DNA of 64,000 nucleotides from Anaeromicrobium sediminis (GTDB lineage Bacteria > Bacillota > Clostridia > Peptostreptococcales > Thermotaleaceae): the NCBI RefSeq assembly GCF_002270055.1, contig NZ_NIBG01000003.1, positions 168,083 through 232,082 on the forward strand, given 5' to 3'. The first letter of the stretch is position 1, and the number at the start of each line of letters is the position of its first letter. The notes under the pieces are model-generated. The model worked only from the letters and a program-made list of their open reading frames with translations, was not told the origin of the DNA and did not search any database. Positions 43,936-52,562 of this stretch are shown here, piece by piece. The position numbers and the translations under genes are program-made.

Positions 43936-45147
43936 ATGTCATCAATACTACAAAGAATGGGTCTAAGAATTTTCTCAACATTTTGGCCACCACCAAAACC
44001 TAAGGTTTACACTGGACCTCACTCAGTGCTTAGACTAGCTGATTTAGTTTTTCTATCTGGATGTAGGAGACCTCTAATTGTCACGGGAAGGTTCCTGCTT
44101 CATAATGGAATGTTGGATTCCTTCATCAAGAGACTGAATTCCAATGGCTGTGAGGTGACCATTTATGATGGAACTAAACCAAATCCAACATTTGCAGAAG
44201 TCAATGGTGGTCTTGAACTATGCTTGGAACATCAGTGTGATTGCGTTATTGCAATTGGCGGGGGATCGGTAATTGATACATCAAAGGTTATTGCAGCAGC
44301 AGCGGCCAATAAAGTGGGGCTTAGGAAACTAGCTGGTCCTTTAAAGGTAAAGAAACCACCACTTCCTTTTTTCGCTGCACCAACAACATCGGGGAGTGGA
44401 TCGGAGGCAACAAGTGCAGCTGTTATATCAGATGTTGAGACACATAAAAAGGTTTTTTTCATAGATCCTAAGTATACACCCACTGATGTTGCACTTGATC
44501 CAATACTGATTCAATCGTTACCTGCACATATAACAGCATCAGTAGGGCTAGATGCACTCACACATGCCATTGAAGCATATACATCAAAGAATACTTTCCG
44601 TGATTCTGATGAAAGCGCTTTAAATGCTATTGAGCTAATTTTTGAGAATTTACCAAAGGCATTTGTAGATGGTGGTAATTTAGAGGCACGTGAGGCAGTT
44701 GCAAAAGGATCCTTTTTAGCTGGCTATGCCTTTGCAAAATCTAGCTTAGGGTATGTCCATGCAATATCACATCAGATCACGAGCTTATATAATACCCCTC
44801 ATGGTCTGGCGAATGCAATACTACTTCCACGTGTTTTAAGATTTAATAGGGGAGTAAGTGAGAGGCATCTGGCTGAAATAGAGAAAAAACTTAGCTCTTC
44901 TAAAGGAAAAAGCGATACTAAAGTTCTAGCCGATAGGTTCATTAAGCGAGTGGATGATTTGCTAGAGCAACTTGAAATTCCAGTAATGATATCTGAGCTT
45001 TCAGACAGTGATTTCAGTGAAATTACGAGGGCTGCAAATAACGAAGTTATGAAGTCTTATGCGGTTCCTAAAGTAATGAAATCTAGGGATATAGAAGTCA
45101 TTTTAAGGTCTGTGAAGAATGGAGATATGGAGATTAATTTCAATTAA
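43936..45147 (+). CDS. Iron-containing alcohol dehydrogenase
   Basis: 403 residues, ATG at 43936 after AGAAAGGTTG. NAD(P) binding is shown by VIAIGGGSVIDTSK (about residues 99-112) and APTTSGSGSEATS. The metal site follows in GLDALTHAIEAYTS (about 208-221), YVHAISHQI and TPHGLANAI, giving the expected His and Asp ligands. It interconverts alcohols or aldehydes; substrate unknown. It sits behind a TetR operator and ahead of an OYE gene, which suggests handling of reactive aldehydes. Confidence 0.92.
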   Translation: MSSILQRMGLRIFSTFWPPPKPKVYTGPHSVLRLADLVFLSGCRRPLIVTGRFLLHNGMLDSFIKRLNSNGCEVTIYDGTKPNPTFAEVNGGLELCLEHQCDCVIAIGGGSVIDTSKVIAAAAANKVGLRKLAGPLKVKKPPLPFFAAPTTSGSGSEATSAAVISDVETHKKVFFIDPKYTPTDVALDPILIQSLPAHITASVGLDALTHAIEAYTSKNTFRDSDESALNAIELIFENLPKAFVDGGNLEAREAVAKGSFLAGYAFAKSSLGYVHAISHQITSLYNTPHGLANAILLPRVLRFNRGVSERHLAEIEKKLSSSKGKSDTKVLADRFIKRVDDLLEQLEIPVMISELSDSDFSEITRAANNEVMKSYAVPKVMKSRDIEVILRSVKNGDMEINFN

Positions 45148-45239
45148 TCAAAGCAATGCTCAATATAGAAACGAGTCATTGAATAAAATAAAACAATTAT
45201 CTAAACCAATAAAGGTGAACAAATAAGGAGATGAGTATT

Positions 45240-46286
45240 ATGAATTTTGAAAATCTGCAAGTATTTAAAGCACTAGAGCTAAGAAACATGACAATCAAGA
45301 ATAGAATTGTAAGATCAGCGACGCATAGTATGCTTGGTAATCTTGATGGGACCATCAGCGCAGATGAGCTTAAAATGTATGATGAATTAGCATCCAATGA
45401 AATCGGGCTCATTATTGCAGGACAGTTTTTCGTTTCAAAGGACGGTATTGTTGCACCGGGCTCAAATGAACTGATTAATGACAATCATGTTAAACATGCA
45501 AAAAAAATCAAGGAAATTGTAGAGCCGAACGACACGAAGGTTATTGCACAAATCAACCATGCTGGTATCGAAGCTTATTCACAAGATCCATTCGGACCGT
45601 CTGAATTTAATCTAGAAGATGGTAGAGTTGCAAGAGAGATGACGATTGATGAAATTACTAGAGTGAAAAGTGATTTTGTTGAAGCCGCTGTGCGTGCACA
45701 AAAATCCGGAATGGATGGTGTGCAATTACACGCTGCTCATGGGTATCTTTTATGCGAATTCCTGAAGCCATCTATCAATAAGCGTACGGATAACTATGGT
45801 GGAAGTTCAGAAAACAGATTTAGAATTGTACGCGAGATATTGGAAGAAATTAAAGAAGCCTGTGGTGAAGCTTATCCAGTATTCATAAAGATCGATTCCA
45901 ATGATCTGATAGAAACTGCTACGTATAATGACGATCTAGATTACATGATGTTTCAGTTTGAGGCGCTTGGTATAGAAGCGGTTGAATTCAGTGGTTCAGA
46001 TTTCGCAACGAAGAAATATTCAGATCATAATTATTTCTTGGATCGCGCCCTTGAGATCAAAGGTGATAGGAATATCGCGACTATGGTTGTTGGTGGTGTA
46101 AGAAACTTCAATGATATGGAAACTGTATTAACATCAGGTGTAGATATGGTTTCATTGTCTAGACCATTTATCACTGAACCAGACCTTATTACACGTCTAA
46201 AAAAGGGTCAGGAAAAATCACGTTGTGTCAGCTGTAGCAAGTGTGCGTCTGCTGGTAGAAAAAGATGTATTCTGAATACGCTTTAG
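45240..46286 (+). CDS. NADH:flavin oxidoreductase, Old Yellow Enzyme family
   Basis: 348 residues from ATG 45240 after AAGGAGATG. FMN-barrel motifs: NRIVRSATHSMLG near residue 22, QINHAGIEAY near 101, DGVQLHAAHGYLLCEFLKPS (about 160-179) and YGGSSENRFR. The His in LHAAHGY binds substrate. The end (CVSCSKCASAGRKRC) keeps cysteines but lacks the longer Fe-S/FAD domain of dienoyl-CoA reductases. OYE enzymes reduce activated alkenes; here it probably follows iron-ADH in one unit. Confidence 0.92.
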   Translation: MNFENLQVFKALELRNMTIKNRIVRSATHSMLGNLDGTISADELKMYDELASNEIGLIIAGQFFVSKDGIVAPGSNELINDNHVKHAKKIKEIVEPNDTKVIAQINHAGIEAYSQDPFGPSEFNLEDGRVAREMTIDEITRVKSDFVEAAVRAQKSGMDGVQLHAAHGYLLCEFLKPSINKRTDNYGGSSENRFRIVREILEEIKEACGEAYPVFIKIDSNDLIETATYNDDLDYMMFQFEALGIEAVEFSGSDFATKKYSDHNYFLDRALEIKGDRNIATMVVGGVRNFNDMETVLTSGVDMVSLSRPFITEPDLITRLKKGQEKSRCVSCSKCASAGRKRCILNTL

Positions 46287-46350
46287 ATCATACGGTCTTC
46301 CTTAATAAATCATAATTGAGCGATCTTGTTGAAAACCGCACTTACACCCG

Positions 46351-46395
46351 TTACGCTGAAGCGTAGCATAAATAAGTACATTTTTTGATAGGTGA
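46351..46395 (+). repeat. Dispersed repeat, copy b
   Basis: TTACGCTGAAGCGTAGCATA then AATAAGTACATTTTTTGATAG. It shares CATAAATAAGTACA and TTGATAG with the other copies. Confidence 0.55.
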
Positions 46396-46491
46396 GGGTT
46401 AAGTGTGACTATCCTTTTTATTGAACTCATAACATGGTTATAGTATCATAAAAATAAAATATTCTAGATGCAGCAATAAGAGGAGGTAAAG

Positions 46492-47682
46492 ATGGAGGGA
46501 ACAGGTCGCCATAATATTTTTCAAAAGCTTAAGAGTTTAATTATTCCAATTCCTAAAGATTTAAAAGATGAGTTTTATAGTAGAATTGTAAAAGAAAATT
46601 TAGTAAGAGTTATGATTATAAGCATAATTTATGTATTGTTTGAAATAATAATTATTTTTACAGATGTGCAAAAGGTATATTCAGTATATGAAGATAAGTT
46701 ATCCACATTAATAATAATTTTTCATATAGTGTTTATTCTCATTTCCTACTGGTTAAGATTTAAAAAGAATCACGTCAATGGAATGGCAACACAGGTTATT
46801 ATATACTTATATTGTTTTGTACTTGTATATTGGTCTATCGATACTAGTCTTGAATATATAAATGAACACGGTTCAATTACACTGTTTATACTTACATTGA
46901 CGGGGACTTCCGCGTTTTTTTATAGACGTCCATTAGCAACTTTGATTACGAACTTTGGACTTTGTATTTACTTCGCCCTTAAGATAAAATACTTGGTTGA
47001 GGATTATATTATGATACAGCTTGGAAATTTTTCACCAGGTAATTTTCCAGTAGAAAATACGGTTGACTCTATGTTTATTGAAGTTAATCTTCATATAGCA
47101 GATGCATTTTTAATAACAGTGATTTGTTGTGCTTTAGGAATCGTTGTATATAAGTTACGTTTAAAAGTGTTTCTTGAAAAGAAGGCTTTGGAGGAACTAG
47201 CATTGAAAGATTCAATGACAAATCTATTTAATCATAAAACTATATGTGATTTACTAAAGAAGGAAATCAGAAGGTCAAAACGAAGCTCACAACCAGTTAG
47301 TATACTAATGACTGATATTGATCATTTTAAGAAGGTCAACGATACTTACGGTCACCAAGTGGGAGACCAAGTAATAATTAAAATTTCAAAGTTGTTGACT
47401 GAGGTTTGTCGTGAAACTGATTATGTGGGACGTTATGGTGGTGAGGAATTTCTTGTAGTACTTATAGATACTAATGAAGATGGTGCAAAAAAATTCGCTG
47501 AACGATTTCGCAAAGAAGTTGAAAAAATGGATTTTGGGTTACCATATCAAGTTACTGTGAGTGGCGGAGTGAAAACATATGAAAACGAATCTGCAGAAGA
47601 AATGATAAAACTGGCTGATAGGGCTTTATATAAAGCTAAGGAAAAAGGTAGGAATTGTATTATTAGTGCCGGAATTAATTAA
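46492..47682 (+). CDS. Membrane-bound diguanylate cyclase (GGDEF)
   Basis: 396 residues, ATG at 46492 after AGAGGAGGTA. About six hydrophobic helices lie in residues 40-225, followed by a coiled linker and a C-terminal GGDEF domain: DSMTNLFNHKT, ILMTDIDHFKKVNDTYGHQV, and the active motif GGEEF in YVGRYGGEEFLVVL. Two GTP are joined to make c-di-GMP. It may sense a membrane signal through its N-terminal part. A truncated copy of its 3' end lies at 41653-42003. Confidence 0.92.
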   Translation: MEGTGRHNIFQKLKSLIIPIPKDLKDEFYSRIVKENLVRVMIISIIYVLFEIIIIFTDVQKVYSVYEDKLSTLIIIFHIVFILISYWLRFKKNHVNGMATQVIIYLYCFVLVYWSIDTSLEYINEHGSITLFILTLTGTSAFFYRRPLATLITNFGLCIYFALKIKYLVEDYIMIQLGNFSPGNFPVENTVDSMFIEVNLHIADAFLITVICCALGIVVYKLRLKVFLEKKALEELALKDSMTNLFNHKTICDLLKKEIRRSKRSSQPVSILMTDIDHFKKVNDTYGHQVGDQVIIKISKLLTEVCRETDYVGRYGGEEFLVVLIDTNEDGAKKFAERFRKEVEKMDFGLPYQVTVSGGVKTYENESAEEMIKLADRALYKAKEKGRNCIISAGIN

Positions 47683-47697
47683 ATAGATGCTATTATT

Positions 47698-47722
47698 AAC
47701 CACTCTGCTTTGTAGAGTGGTT
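47698..47722 (+). terminator. Terminator of the diguanylate cyclase gene
   Basis: AACCACTCT and AGAGTGGTT form the stem, with a short GCTTTGT loop. It matches 42028-42052. Confidence 0.75.
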
Positions 47723-47747
47723 AAGTAATTTTTCCTTTAGAATAAAG

Positions 47748-47795
47748 TAGGGTGAAACATATCATAAATAGGTGTGGTTTTAATTTATAAGAAGG
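47748..47795 (+). repeat. Dispersed repeat, copy c (degenerate)
   Basis: GTAGGGTGAAACATATCATA then AATAGGTGTGGTTTT. It keeps the GGTGAA and CATAAATA cores. Confidence 0.45.
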
Positions 47796-47972
47796 CCTAT
47801 TAAATTTTTCTTTGATTGATATATTTGCATCTATAAGTTCCATACTAGCCCAAAAAGAGATAAGTATATTTGCTGTTTCAACTTATGATACAGACTATAT
47901 TCTTGTAAAAACAATGATATAGATAAACCTGTAGGAGCACTAATAGATGCAAACTATGAAGTTCTAAGTTAA
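47791..47972 (+). pseudogene. ACT-domain protein remnant (frameshifted)
   Basis: The frame from 47791 reads EGLLNFSLIDIFASISSILA and ISIFAVSTYDTDYILVKT, the usual shape of stand-alone ACT_7-type domains. A frameshift near 47910 then moves the rest (DIDKPVGALIDANYEVL) into another frame that ends at 47970-47972. The first part of the gene is missing, so it is decayed. Confidence 0.65.
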
Positions 47973-48045
47973 TCAAGATTTAGTCGTACTACAAAGGTGG
48001 GACTTTTGTGTTTTAATAGAAAATTCCATATACTTTCTAATAAAA

Positions 48046-48603
48046 TCAACCTAAAAAAACACCGCCTAAAATAAGTGATAATAAAATAAGAAAAATGGGA
48101 TTCAGTTTAAAAATGAACAAGAGAATGAAGCCTATCAGTGCAATCAAAGAGGTTAAGACTAAAAATCTAGGTTCTAAAGAATTTAAACCAAAGGCCGAAT
48201 AAGAGGAGGTGCATAAGAGTTTTAAAATCAAAATACAAATGATTGGACGAACTCCTTGCATCATTCCATTTACCCATTTGGTGTTTTTGTTTTTTTGATA
48301 TATTGAAAACAGCAAAATAATCCCTAATGCTGAGGGTAGAACATATCCACATACGGCTGCAATAAGACCTAAAAATCTTCCAGATCTGTAGCCGACTAAA
48401 GCAGCAAGCTTTGTTGTGATAGGTCCCGGCAGTGTGTTTCCAATAGCGTAGGCATCTGCAAACTCCTTGTAAGTTAGTAGTTGCAGAGTAGCAACAACTT
48501 CGGTTTCTATTAGTGGAACAGAAGCTGAACCACCACCAAAAGCAAATAAGCCGCATTTAAAAAAAGTAATAAATAAAGAGAAATATAGTGTAATGACTTT
48601 CAC
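48046..48603 (-). CDS. Chromate transporter (single CHR domain)
   Basis: About 185 residues; GTG 48603 or TTG 48615 may be the start, because AAAGGAG lies between them. FAFGGGSASVPLIETEVV near residue 25 and YAIGNTLPGPITTKLAALVG near 57 are CHR-domain signatures. Five or six helices fill the rest. Such half-size proteins usually work in pairs encoded side by side, but no second CHR gene is adjacent. It may export chromate or another oxyanion, or be non-functional alone. Confidence 0.85.
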   Translation of the reverse strand: MKVITLYFSLFITFFKCGLFAFGGGSASVPLIETEVVATLQLLTYKEFADAYAIGNTLPGPITTKLAALVGYRSGRFLGLIAAVCGYVLPSALGIILLFSIYQKNKNTKWVNGMMQGVRPIICILILKLLCTSSYSAFGLNSLEPRFLVLTSLIALIGFILLFIFKLNPIFLILLSLILGGVFLG

Positions 48604-48718
48604 AACTCCTTTCAAACAGAATCTTTATAATCATATCATGAAAGAAGAAGTCTTAATGTAGCTTTATAATCAAAAATTTTGACTTACTGTAATAATATTG
48701 TCACATCATTAAAGATGA

Positions 48719-49624
48719 TCAAATCTTATTTTTCCATGCTTTTGAATATTCTGTTGGAGTGACAGCCATATGGTGTTTAAAATACTTGGTGAATTGGCTA
48801 GGGCTGTTGTAGCCAACTTTATAAGCTACTTCTGCAATAGTATATTTCTGGCTTTTTATTAAATCCAGGCTCTTTTTCATCCGGTACTGTATTAAATACT
48901 CATAAGCTGTTGTATTAAGCAGAGATTTAAAGGTTCTGTTGCACTCAGATACACTTGTAAAAGCATTCGCAGCAATATCTTTTATTGAGATGGATTTATC
49001 GTAATTAAATTGAATAAACTCCATGTAACTTTTAAGACGGTCTCCTTGTGCTTTTTTAAAAGGCTGAACTGACTTTGAATCAATATCAATGTTGCTAATA
49101 AAGCTGAACCATAGATCATAAATAGCTGAAAGCAATTTAAAATGATAGAACTCCTTATTAAAATCCCCATAAGTAACCTCTCTCAGCAGTTTCAATTTGT
49201 CTATTATGGGCTTTTCTTGTTCATTCTGTTTGATGAGAACAAGATCCATTAATGGATTCTCTGTATATTTAAAAATACTGGAATACATATCTTTAAAAGC
49301 TGGAGACATTAAAAGTGAATCTGGAAATAGAAAACCATGACATTTGCAATTTCCATAGGTATTGAGTACATGAAGTACATTTTTAGGTATAAAAGCACCT
49401 TCACCTTCATTTATAGTGATTTCTGACATAGTTGTTTGAATGTGAAGTTTGTTTTTAAAAACAAGAATAAACTCAAGTTCCTCGTGTTTGTGTAGTATTT
49501 GAAACACCTTTCTTGGAGGATTGCATGTGTTGTCTCGTATGTCCAATGATAAAAAAGGAAACTCTTGAGAAGAGTTGATTTGTTTGGCAATTAAATAATG
49601 ATGCTGTGATGAAATAGATTCCAT
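48719..49624 (-). CDS. AraC-family transcriptional regulator
   Basis: 301 residues, ATG at 49624. An N-terminal cupin-like sensor (HKHEELEFILVFKNKLHIQT, FIPKNVLHVLNTYG) is followed by the C-terminal double helix-turn-helix (SISIKDIAANAFTSVSECNR, then YTIAEVAYKVGYNSPSQFTKYFKHH). This is the standard layout of sugar- or aromatic-sensing activators. It is divergent from deoC and upstream of the chromate transporter gene on the same strand; either could be its target. Confidence 0.9.
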   Translation of the reverse strand: MESISSQHHYLIAKQINSSQEFPFLSLDIRDNTCNPPRKVFQILHKHEELEFILVFKNKLHIQTTMSEITINEGEGAFIPKNVLHVLNTYGNCKCHGFLFPDSLLMSPAFKDMYSSIFKYTENPLMDLVLIKQNEQEKPIIDKLKLLREVTYGDFNKEFYHFKLLSAIYDLWFSFISNIDIDSKSVQPFKKAQGDRLKSYMEFIQFNYDKSISIKDIAANAFTSVSECNRTFKSLLNTTAYEYLIQYRMKKSLDLIKSQKYTIAEVAYKVGYNSPSQFTKYFKHHMAVTPTEYSKAWKNKI

Positions 49625-49778
49625 TTTAATCTCCTTTGACGATATTGTTATAGTTAGTCTGATTTATTGGTTGAAATATTGTAAATGTATAAAATTAATT
49701 GTGATATTATTATATTACATTATTGAACTATTTATAATCTTAAATATTAACGTAAGAAAAAACATTAGGAGGGATTGG

Positions 49779-50453
49779 ATGAATATCAACGGAATAATTG
49801 ACCACACAATACTTAAAGCCGATGCAAAACAAGAAGAACTTTTAAGATATTGTGATGAAGCAAAAGAATTTGGTTTCGCATCAGTTGTTGTTAATAGTGC
49901 AAATATACCGTTCATTGCAAAAGAATTGAAAGGAAGTGGAATCAATATTGTTGCGGTAGTTGGATTTCCGCTTGGAGCAATGCTTACAAGTGTTAAAGCA
50001 TTTGAGACTTCTGAATGTGTAAAAATGGGTGCAGATGAAATTGATATGGTAATAAATATCGGAGCACTGAAAGACAAAGATTATAAAACTGTAGAAGAAG
50101 ATATCAGGGCAGTTGTTGAAGCATCAGGAGATGCAGCTGTTAAAGTCATAATAGAAACATGTCTTCTATCTGATGAAGAGAAAATTATGGCATCAAAGCT
50201 ATCAGTAAAGGCAGGAGCAGATTTTGTGAAAACTTCAACTGGATTCTCAACAGGTGGAGCAACAGTTGGTGATATAGAGCTTATCAAGAAAACTGTTGGA
50301 GATTCTGCTTTAGTAAAAGCCAGTGGTGGTGTTCGCAGTTTAGAACAGGCATTAGATTTAATAAATGCAGGAACAAATCGTATAGGTGCAGGTGATGGAA
50401 AACTTTTGGGTGAACGATATAAAAAAATAGGACAGGTGCAGGGAGAGTATTAA
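49779..50453 (+). CDS. deoC: Deoxyribose-phosphate aldolase
   Basis: 224 residues. ATG 49779 is chosen because AGGAGGGATTGG precedes it and the usual start NGIIDHTILKADA follows; the earlier frame from 49671 is hydrophobic leader-like and has no ribosome binding site. VVGFPLGAML (about residue 65), the catalytic Lys segments KVIIETCLL and FVKTSTGFSTGGAT and KASGGVRSLEQA are present. It splits 2-deoxyribose 5-phosphate into glyceraldehyde 3-phosphate and acetaldehyde. No other deo genes are adjacent. Confidence 0.95.
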   Translation: MNINGIIDHTILKADAKQEELLRYCDEAKEFGFASVVVNSANIPFIAKELKGSGINIVAVVGFPLGAMLTSVKAFETSECVKMGADEIDMVINIGALKDKDYKTVEEDIRAVVEASGDAAVKVIIETCLLSDEEKIMASKLSVKAGADFVKTSTGFSTGGATVGDIELIKKTVGDSALVKASGGVRSLEQALDLINAGTNRIGAGDGKLLGERYKKIGQVQGEY

Positions 50454-50494
50454 TTTAGTATAGCATAATAAATAGATTATCAGAAGCGTTGACT

Positions 50495-50540
50495 AAAGGA
50501 GAAAAGAACCTATGTTAAAGAGTGTTCTTTTCTCCTTTTT
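50495..50540. terminator. Bidirectional terminator
   Basis: AAAGGAGAAAAGAAC and GTTCTTTTCTCCTTT form a 15-bp stem between convergent deoC and the HxlR gene. Confidence 0.85.
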
Positions 50541-50926
50541 CATAAGAAAGTCCATTTACCATATTTATGCAATTTAATACTAGGGTCAATATTGATATTA
50601 TATCTTGATTTAAAAAAATCTTTATGCTCCATTGACCAGTCAAACATAGTCTTAATAACAGGTTCTAAGCTTTGGCCTAGTGGTGTTAAAGAATATTCAA
50701 CTTTAGGTGGAACCTCTGCATAGACTTTTCTTGTAATGAAGCCATCACGTTCCAAGCTGCGAAGTTGTTGTGCCAACATCTTTTGGTTTATGTTGTTAAT
50801 AGAACGATTAATTTCTCCAAATCGTTTAGTACCCTTTTGAAGTTTACATAATATAAGAATCTTCCATTTGTCACTGAGTAGTGCTAGTGTAAGTTCAACA
50901 GGATATGTAATATTTTGTTTCTGCAT
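50540..50926 (-). CDS. HxlR-family transcriptional regulator
   Basis: 128 residues. ATG 50926 is chosen because GGAGG lies 5 nt upstream; the open frame to 51133 runs into the neighbouring ferredoxin remnant. The winged-helix is typical: LALLSDKWKILILCKLQKG, RFGEINRSINNINQKMLAQQLR, and the wing VYAEVPPKVEYSLTPLG. It responds to an unknown redox or electrophile signal. The terminator at 50495-50540 closes it. Confidence 0.88.
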   Translation of the reverse strand: MQKQNITYPVELTLALLSDKWKILILCKLQKGTKRFGEINRSINNINQKMLAQQLRSLERDGFITRKVYAEVPPKVEYSLTPLGQSLEPVIKTMFDWSMEHKDFFKSRYNINIDPSIKLHKYGKWTFL

Positions 50927-50941
50927 ATAAACCTCCATGTT

Positions 50942-51211
50942 AAAGGAAATTATCCTTATAAAGAAGATATGAAATCTATGCCACCTATGGGACCTGGAAC
51001 TAATAATGAATGTATTAACTGTGGAATTTGTGCTAAACATTGTCCAATGAATGCTATTAATTTTGAAAATGTTAAAGAAGTGGATATTAACAAGTGTAAA
51101 AGATACCCTACAAATGCTAAGGCCATAAACCATGAAGCATTCAAAAAAGTTGCTAGTATGTTAGTAGCTAAATTTAATGAGAATAGATGTGAACCTGAAT
51201 TATTTATATAA
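50942..51211 (+). pseudogene. Remnant of an EFR1-type ferredoxin C-terminus
   Basis: One intact 4Fe-4S motif (CINCGICAKHCPMNAI) is followed by DINKCKRYPTNAKAI, in which the second cluster (normally CxxCxxCxxxCP) has collapsed to a single Cys. The flavodoxin domain expected in front is absent. The fragment starts close to the HxlR start and runs on the opposite strand. Intact relatives occur at 56453 and 59879. Confidence 0.6.
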
Positions 51212-51239
51212 ATATTTGTTTTGAATTATTATTTAATAC

Positions 51240-51600
51240 ATGGTAGAGAAATTAATAAGACATTATCATGGTTCACTTTATTATGTGATATTGAGAGGTA
51301 ATAACTTTTTATTAGATAAAAACATAAGAGATGAATTTAAAGGGAAAAATCCAGAAGTTTATATTAGCAAAAATCCCTAAAGAATATTTTGAGGTAGCTT
51401 CGGGTATGAAAGAAGGATTAGATTACCTGTAGAACAAAGGTCAATACGATTGGAGTTACATCAGTCAATCTGCATTTTTGAACCAAGCAACCGTACAGCA
51501 ATATATAAATTTAGTGATGATTTCTTATTAAAAGACAAAGACGATAATAGCCGTATAAGTATAGAGGATTATGGCATAGTAATGATCGATGCTGCCTAAG
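51240..51600. other. Degraded region without an intact gene
   Basis: Short open stretches such as ILAKIPKEYFEVASGMKEGL and TAIYKFSDDFLLKDKDD are broken by stops and shifts. They look like remains of a coding sequence, but I do not recognise the family. Confidence 0.35.
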
Positions 51601-51664
51601 AACGTAAATTTATTTGTAACCCTTTACATCAGTACAAAATATTTAGTCGCAAGGAGGTTTTATT

Positions 51665-51895
51665 ATGAAAAGAAATTCTATGGTATTAACAGAAGCTAAG
51701 ATAGGACAAACTTTTAAAGTGAAAAGAGTTGAAGGTAAAGAAAAGACAAAAAAATTCCTTCTTACATTAGGTTGTTTTGAAGGAGAACAAATAACTCTTA
51801 TTTCTAAACTTTCGGGAAATTTTGTAGTTAACATTAAAGATAGTAGGTATGCAATTGAGCCAAATATTGCCAAAATAATTGTACTTGAAGTATAA
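51665..51895 (+). CDS. FeoA-like small SH3-fold protein
   Basis: 76 residues, ATG at 51665 after AAGGAGG. LTEAKIGQTFKVKRVEGKEK, FLLTLGCFEGEQITLISK and NFVVNIKDSRYAIEPNIAKII match FeoA in length and pattern. FeoA assists the ferrous-iron transporter FeoB at the membrane. No feoB follows: the next gene is a FeoB-associated Cys-rich protein 195 nt away, so the transporter gene is missing or lies elsewhere. Confidence 0.85.
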   Translation: MKRNSMVLTEAKIGQTFKVKRVEGKEKTKKFLLTLGCFEGEQITLISKLSGNFVVNIKDSRYAIEPNIAKIIVLEV

Positions 51896-51969
51896 ATTAA
51901 TGGTAAAAAAAGTATATTTACTTGATGTTATGTAATTAAAAAAACATAAAATTATATTTAGTGTTATAT

Positions 51970-51984
51970 TGAAAATGATTATAC
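51970..51984 (+). promoter_or_regulatory. Possible Fur box
   Basis: TGAAAATGATTATAC agrees with 12 of 15 bases of the Fur consensus. It lies about 105 nt before the Cys-rich gene. Confidence 0.35.
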
Positions 51985-52089
51985 ATATTAATAAATGAAG
52001 CTATAAAGAATATGTAATTTAAAAGTTTAACTTTTTATCGTTAGAATGGAATTAGATACAAAAATTTTAAATATAGGAGTTGAGATATA

Positions 52090-52233
52090 ATGTTAGCTAA
52101 TATAATTGTTGGAACTGTTTTTGCTGGAGTGCTAATAGTAGCTTTTATAAAAACTAGTATTAATATAAAAAATAATAAATGTGGTGGTTGTAGTTGTAGT
52201 TCTAGTTCTAAAAAGAGTAAGTGTCATAAATAA
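52090..52233 (+). CDS. FeoB-associated Cys-rich membrane protein
   Basis: 47 residues from ATG 52090 after AGGAGTTGAGATA. One helix (LANIIVGTVFAGVLIVAFIK) is followed by a basic linker and a tail with CGGCSCSS and KCHK. This short anchor-plus-cysteine-tail layout is the known small partner of FeoB. With feoA upstream and a terminator downstream, it belongs to a ferrous-iron cassette that has lost feoB. Confidence 0.8.
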   Translation: MLANIIVGTVFAGVLIVAFIKTSINIKNNKCGGCSCSSSSKKSKCHK

Positions 52234-52256
52234 GAATAGAATCATGTAAATTAGCC

Positions 52257-52301
52257 TTCAAACTGAGAATCTAAATAGATTATTAGTTTGAAGTTTTTTT
52301 T
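52257..52301 (+). terminator. Rho-independent terminator
   Basis: CTTCAAACT pairs with AGTTTGAAG, followed by eight T's. It closes the feo-type unit. The next 150 nt hold nothing clear until repeat copy d. Confidence 0.85.
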
Positions 52302-52466
52302 ATTTATTTAAATTCTAACATATATATATAAAGTAAACTGATAGTAATAATAAAATAATGCAAATACTGATTTAATATTGTCTAAAATACCAAGTGAGAT
52401 TAAATAATAAAATTAATTCAACCAATCTAAAATGCATAATCATCAAAACCGGCGTTATACTATGTG

Positions 52467-52507
52467 CGGTGAACCGTACCATAAATAAGTACGGTTTCTT
52501 GATAGGA
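52467..52507 (+). repeat. Dispersed repeat, copy d (best conserved)
   Basis: GCGGTGAACCGTACCATAAA then TAAGTACGGTTTCTTGATAGG. AACCGTAC and GTACGGTT form a perfect 8-bp stem. Confidence 0.7.
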
Positions 52508-52517
52508 AGAGACATAT

Positions 52518-52549
52518 ATTAAAGCCGCAGCTACTGCTGTGGCTTTAAT
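52518..52549. terminator. Hairpin after the PNPOx-like gene
   Basis: ATTAAAGCC-G-CAG and CTG-T-GGCTTTAAT pair with one mismatch, just beyond the 3' end of the minus-strand gene. Confidence 0.6.
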
Positions 52550-52562
52550 ATGCCAGCATATA

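Noticed and set aside
50927..51133. N-terminal extension of the HxlR protein
   Set aside because: The open frame covers the opposite-strand ferredoxin remnant and lacks a ribosome binding site, while GGAGG fits the ATG at 50926.
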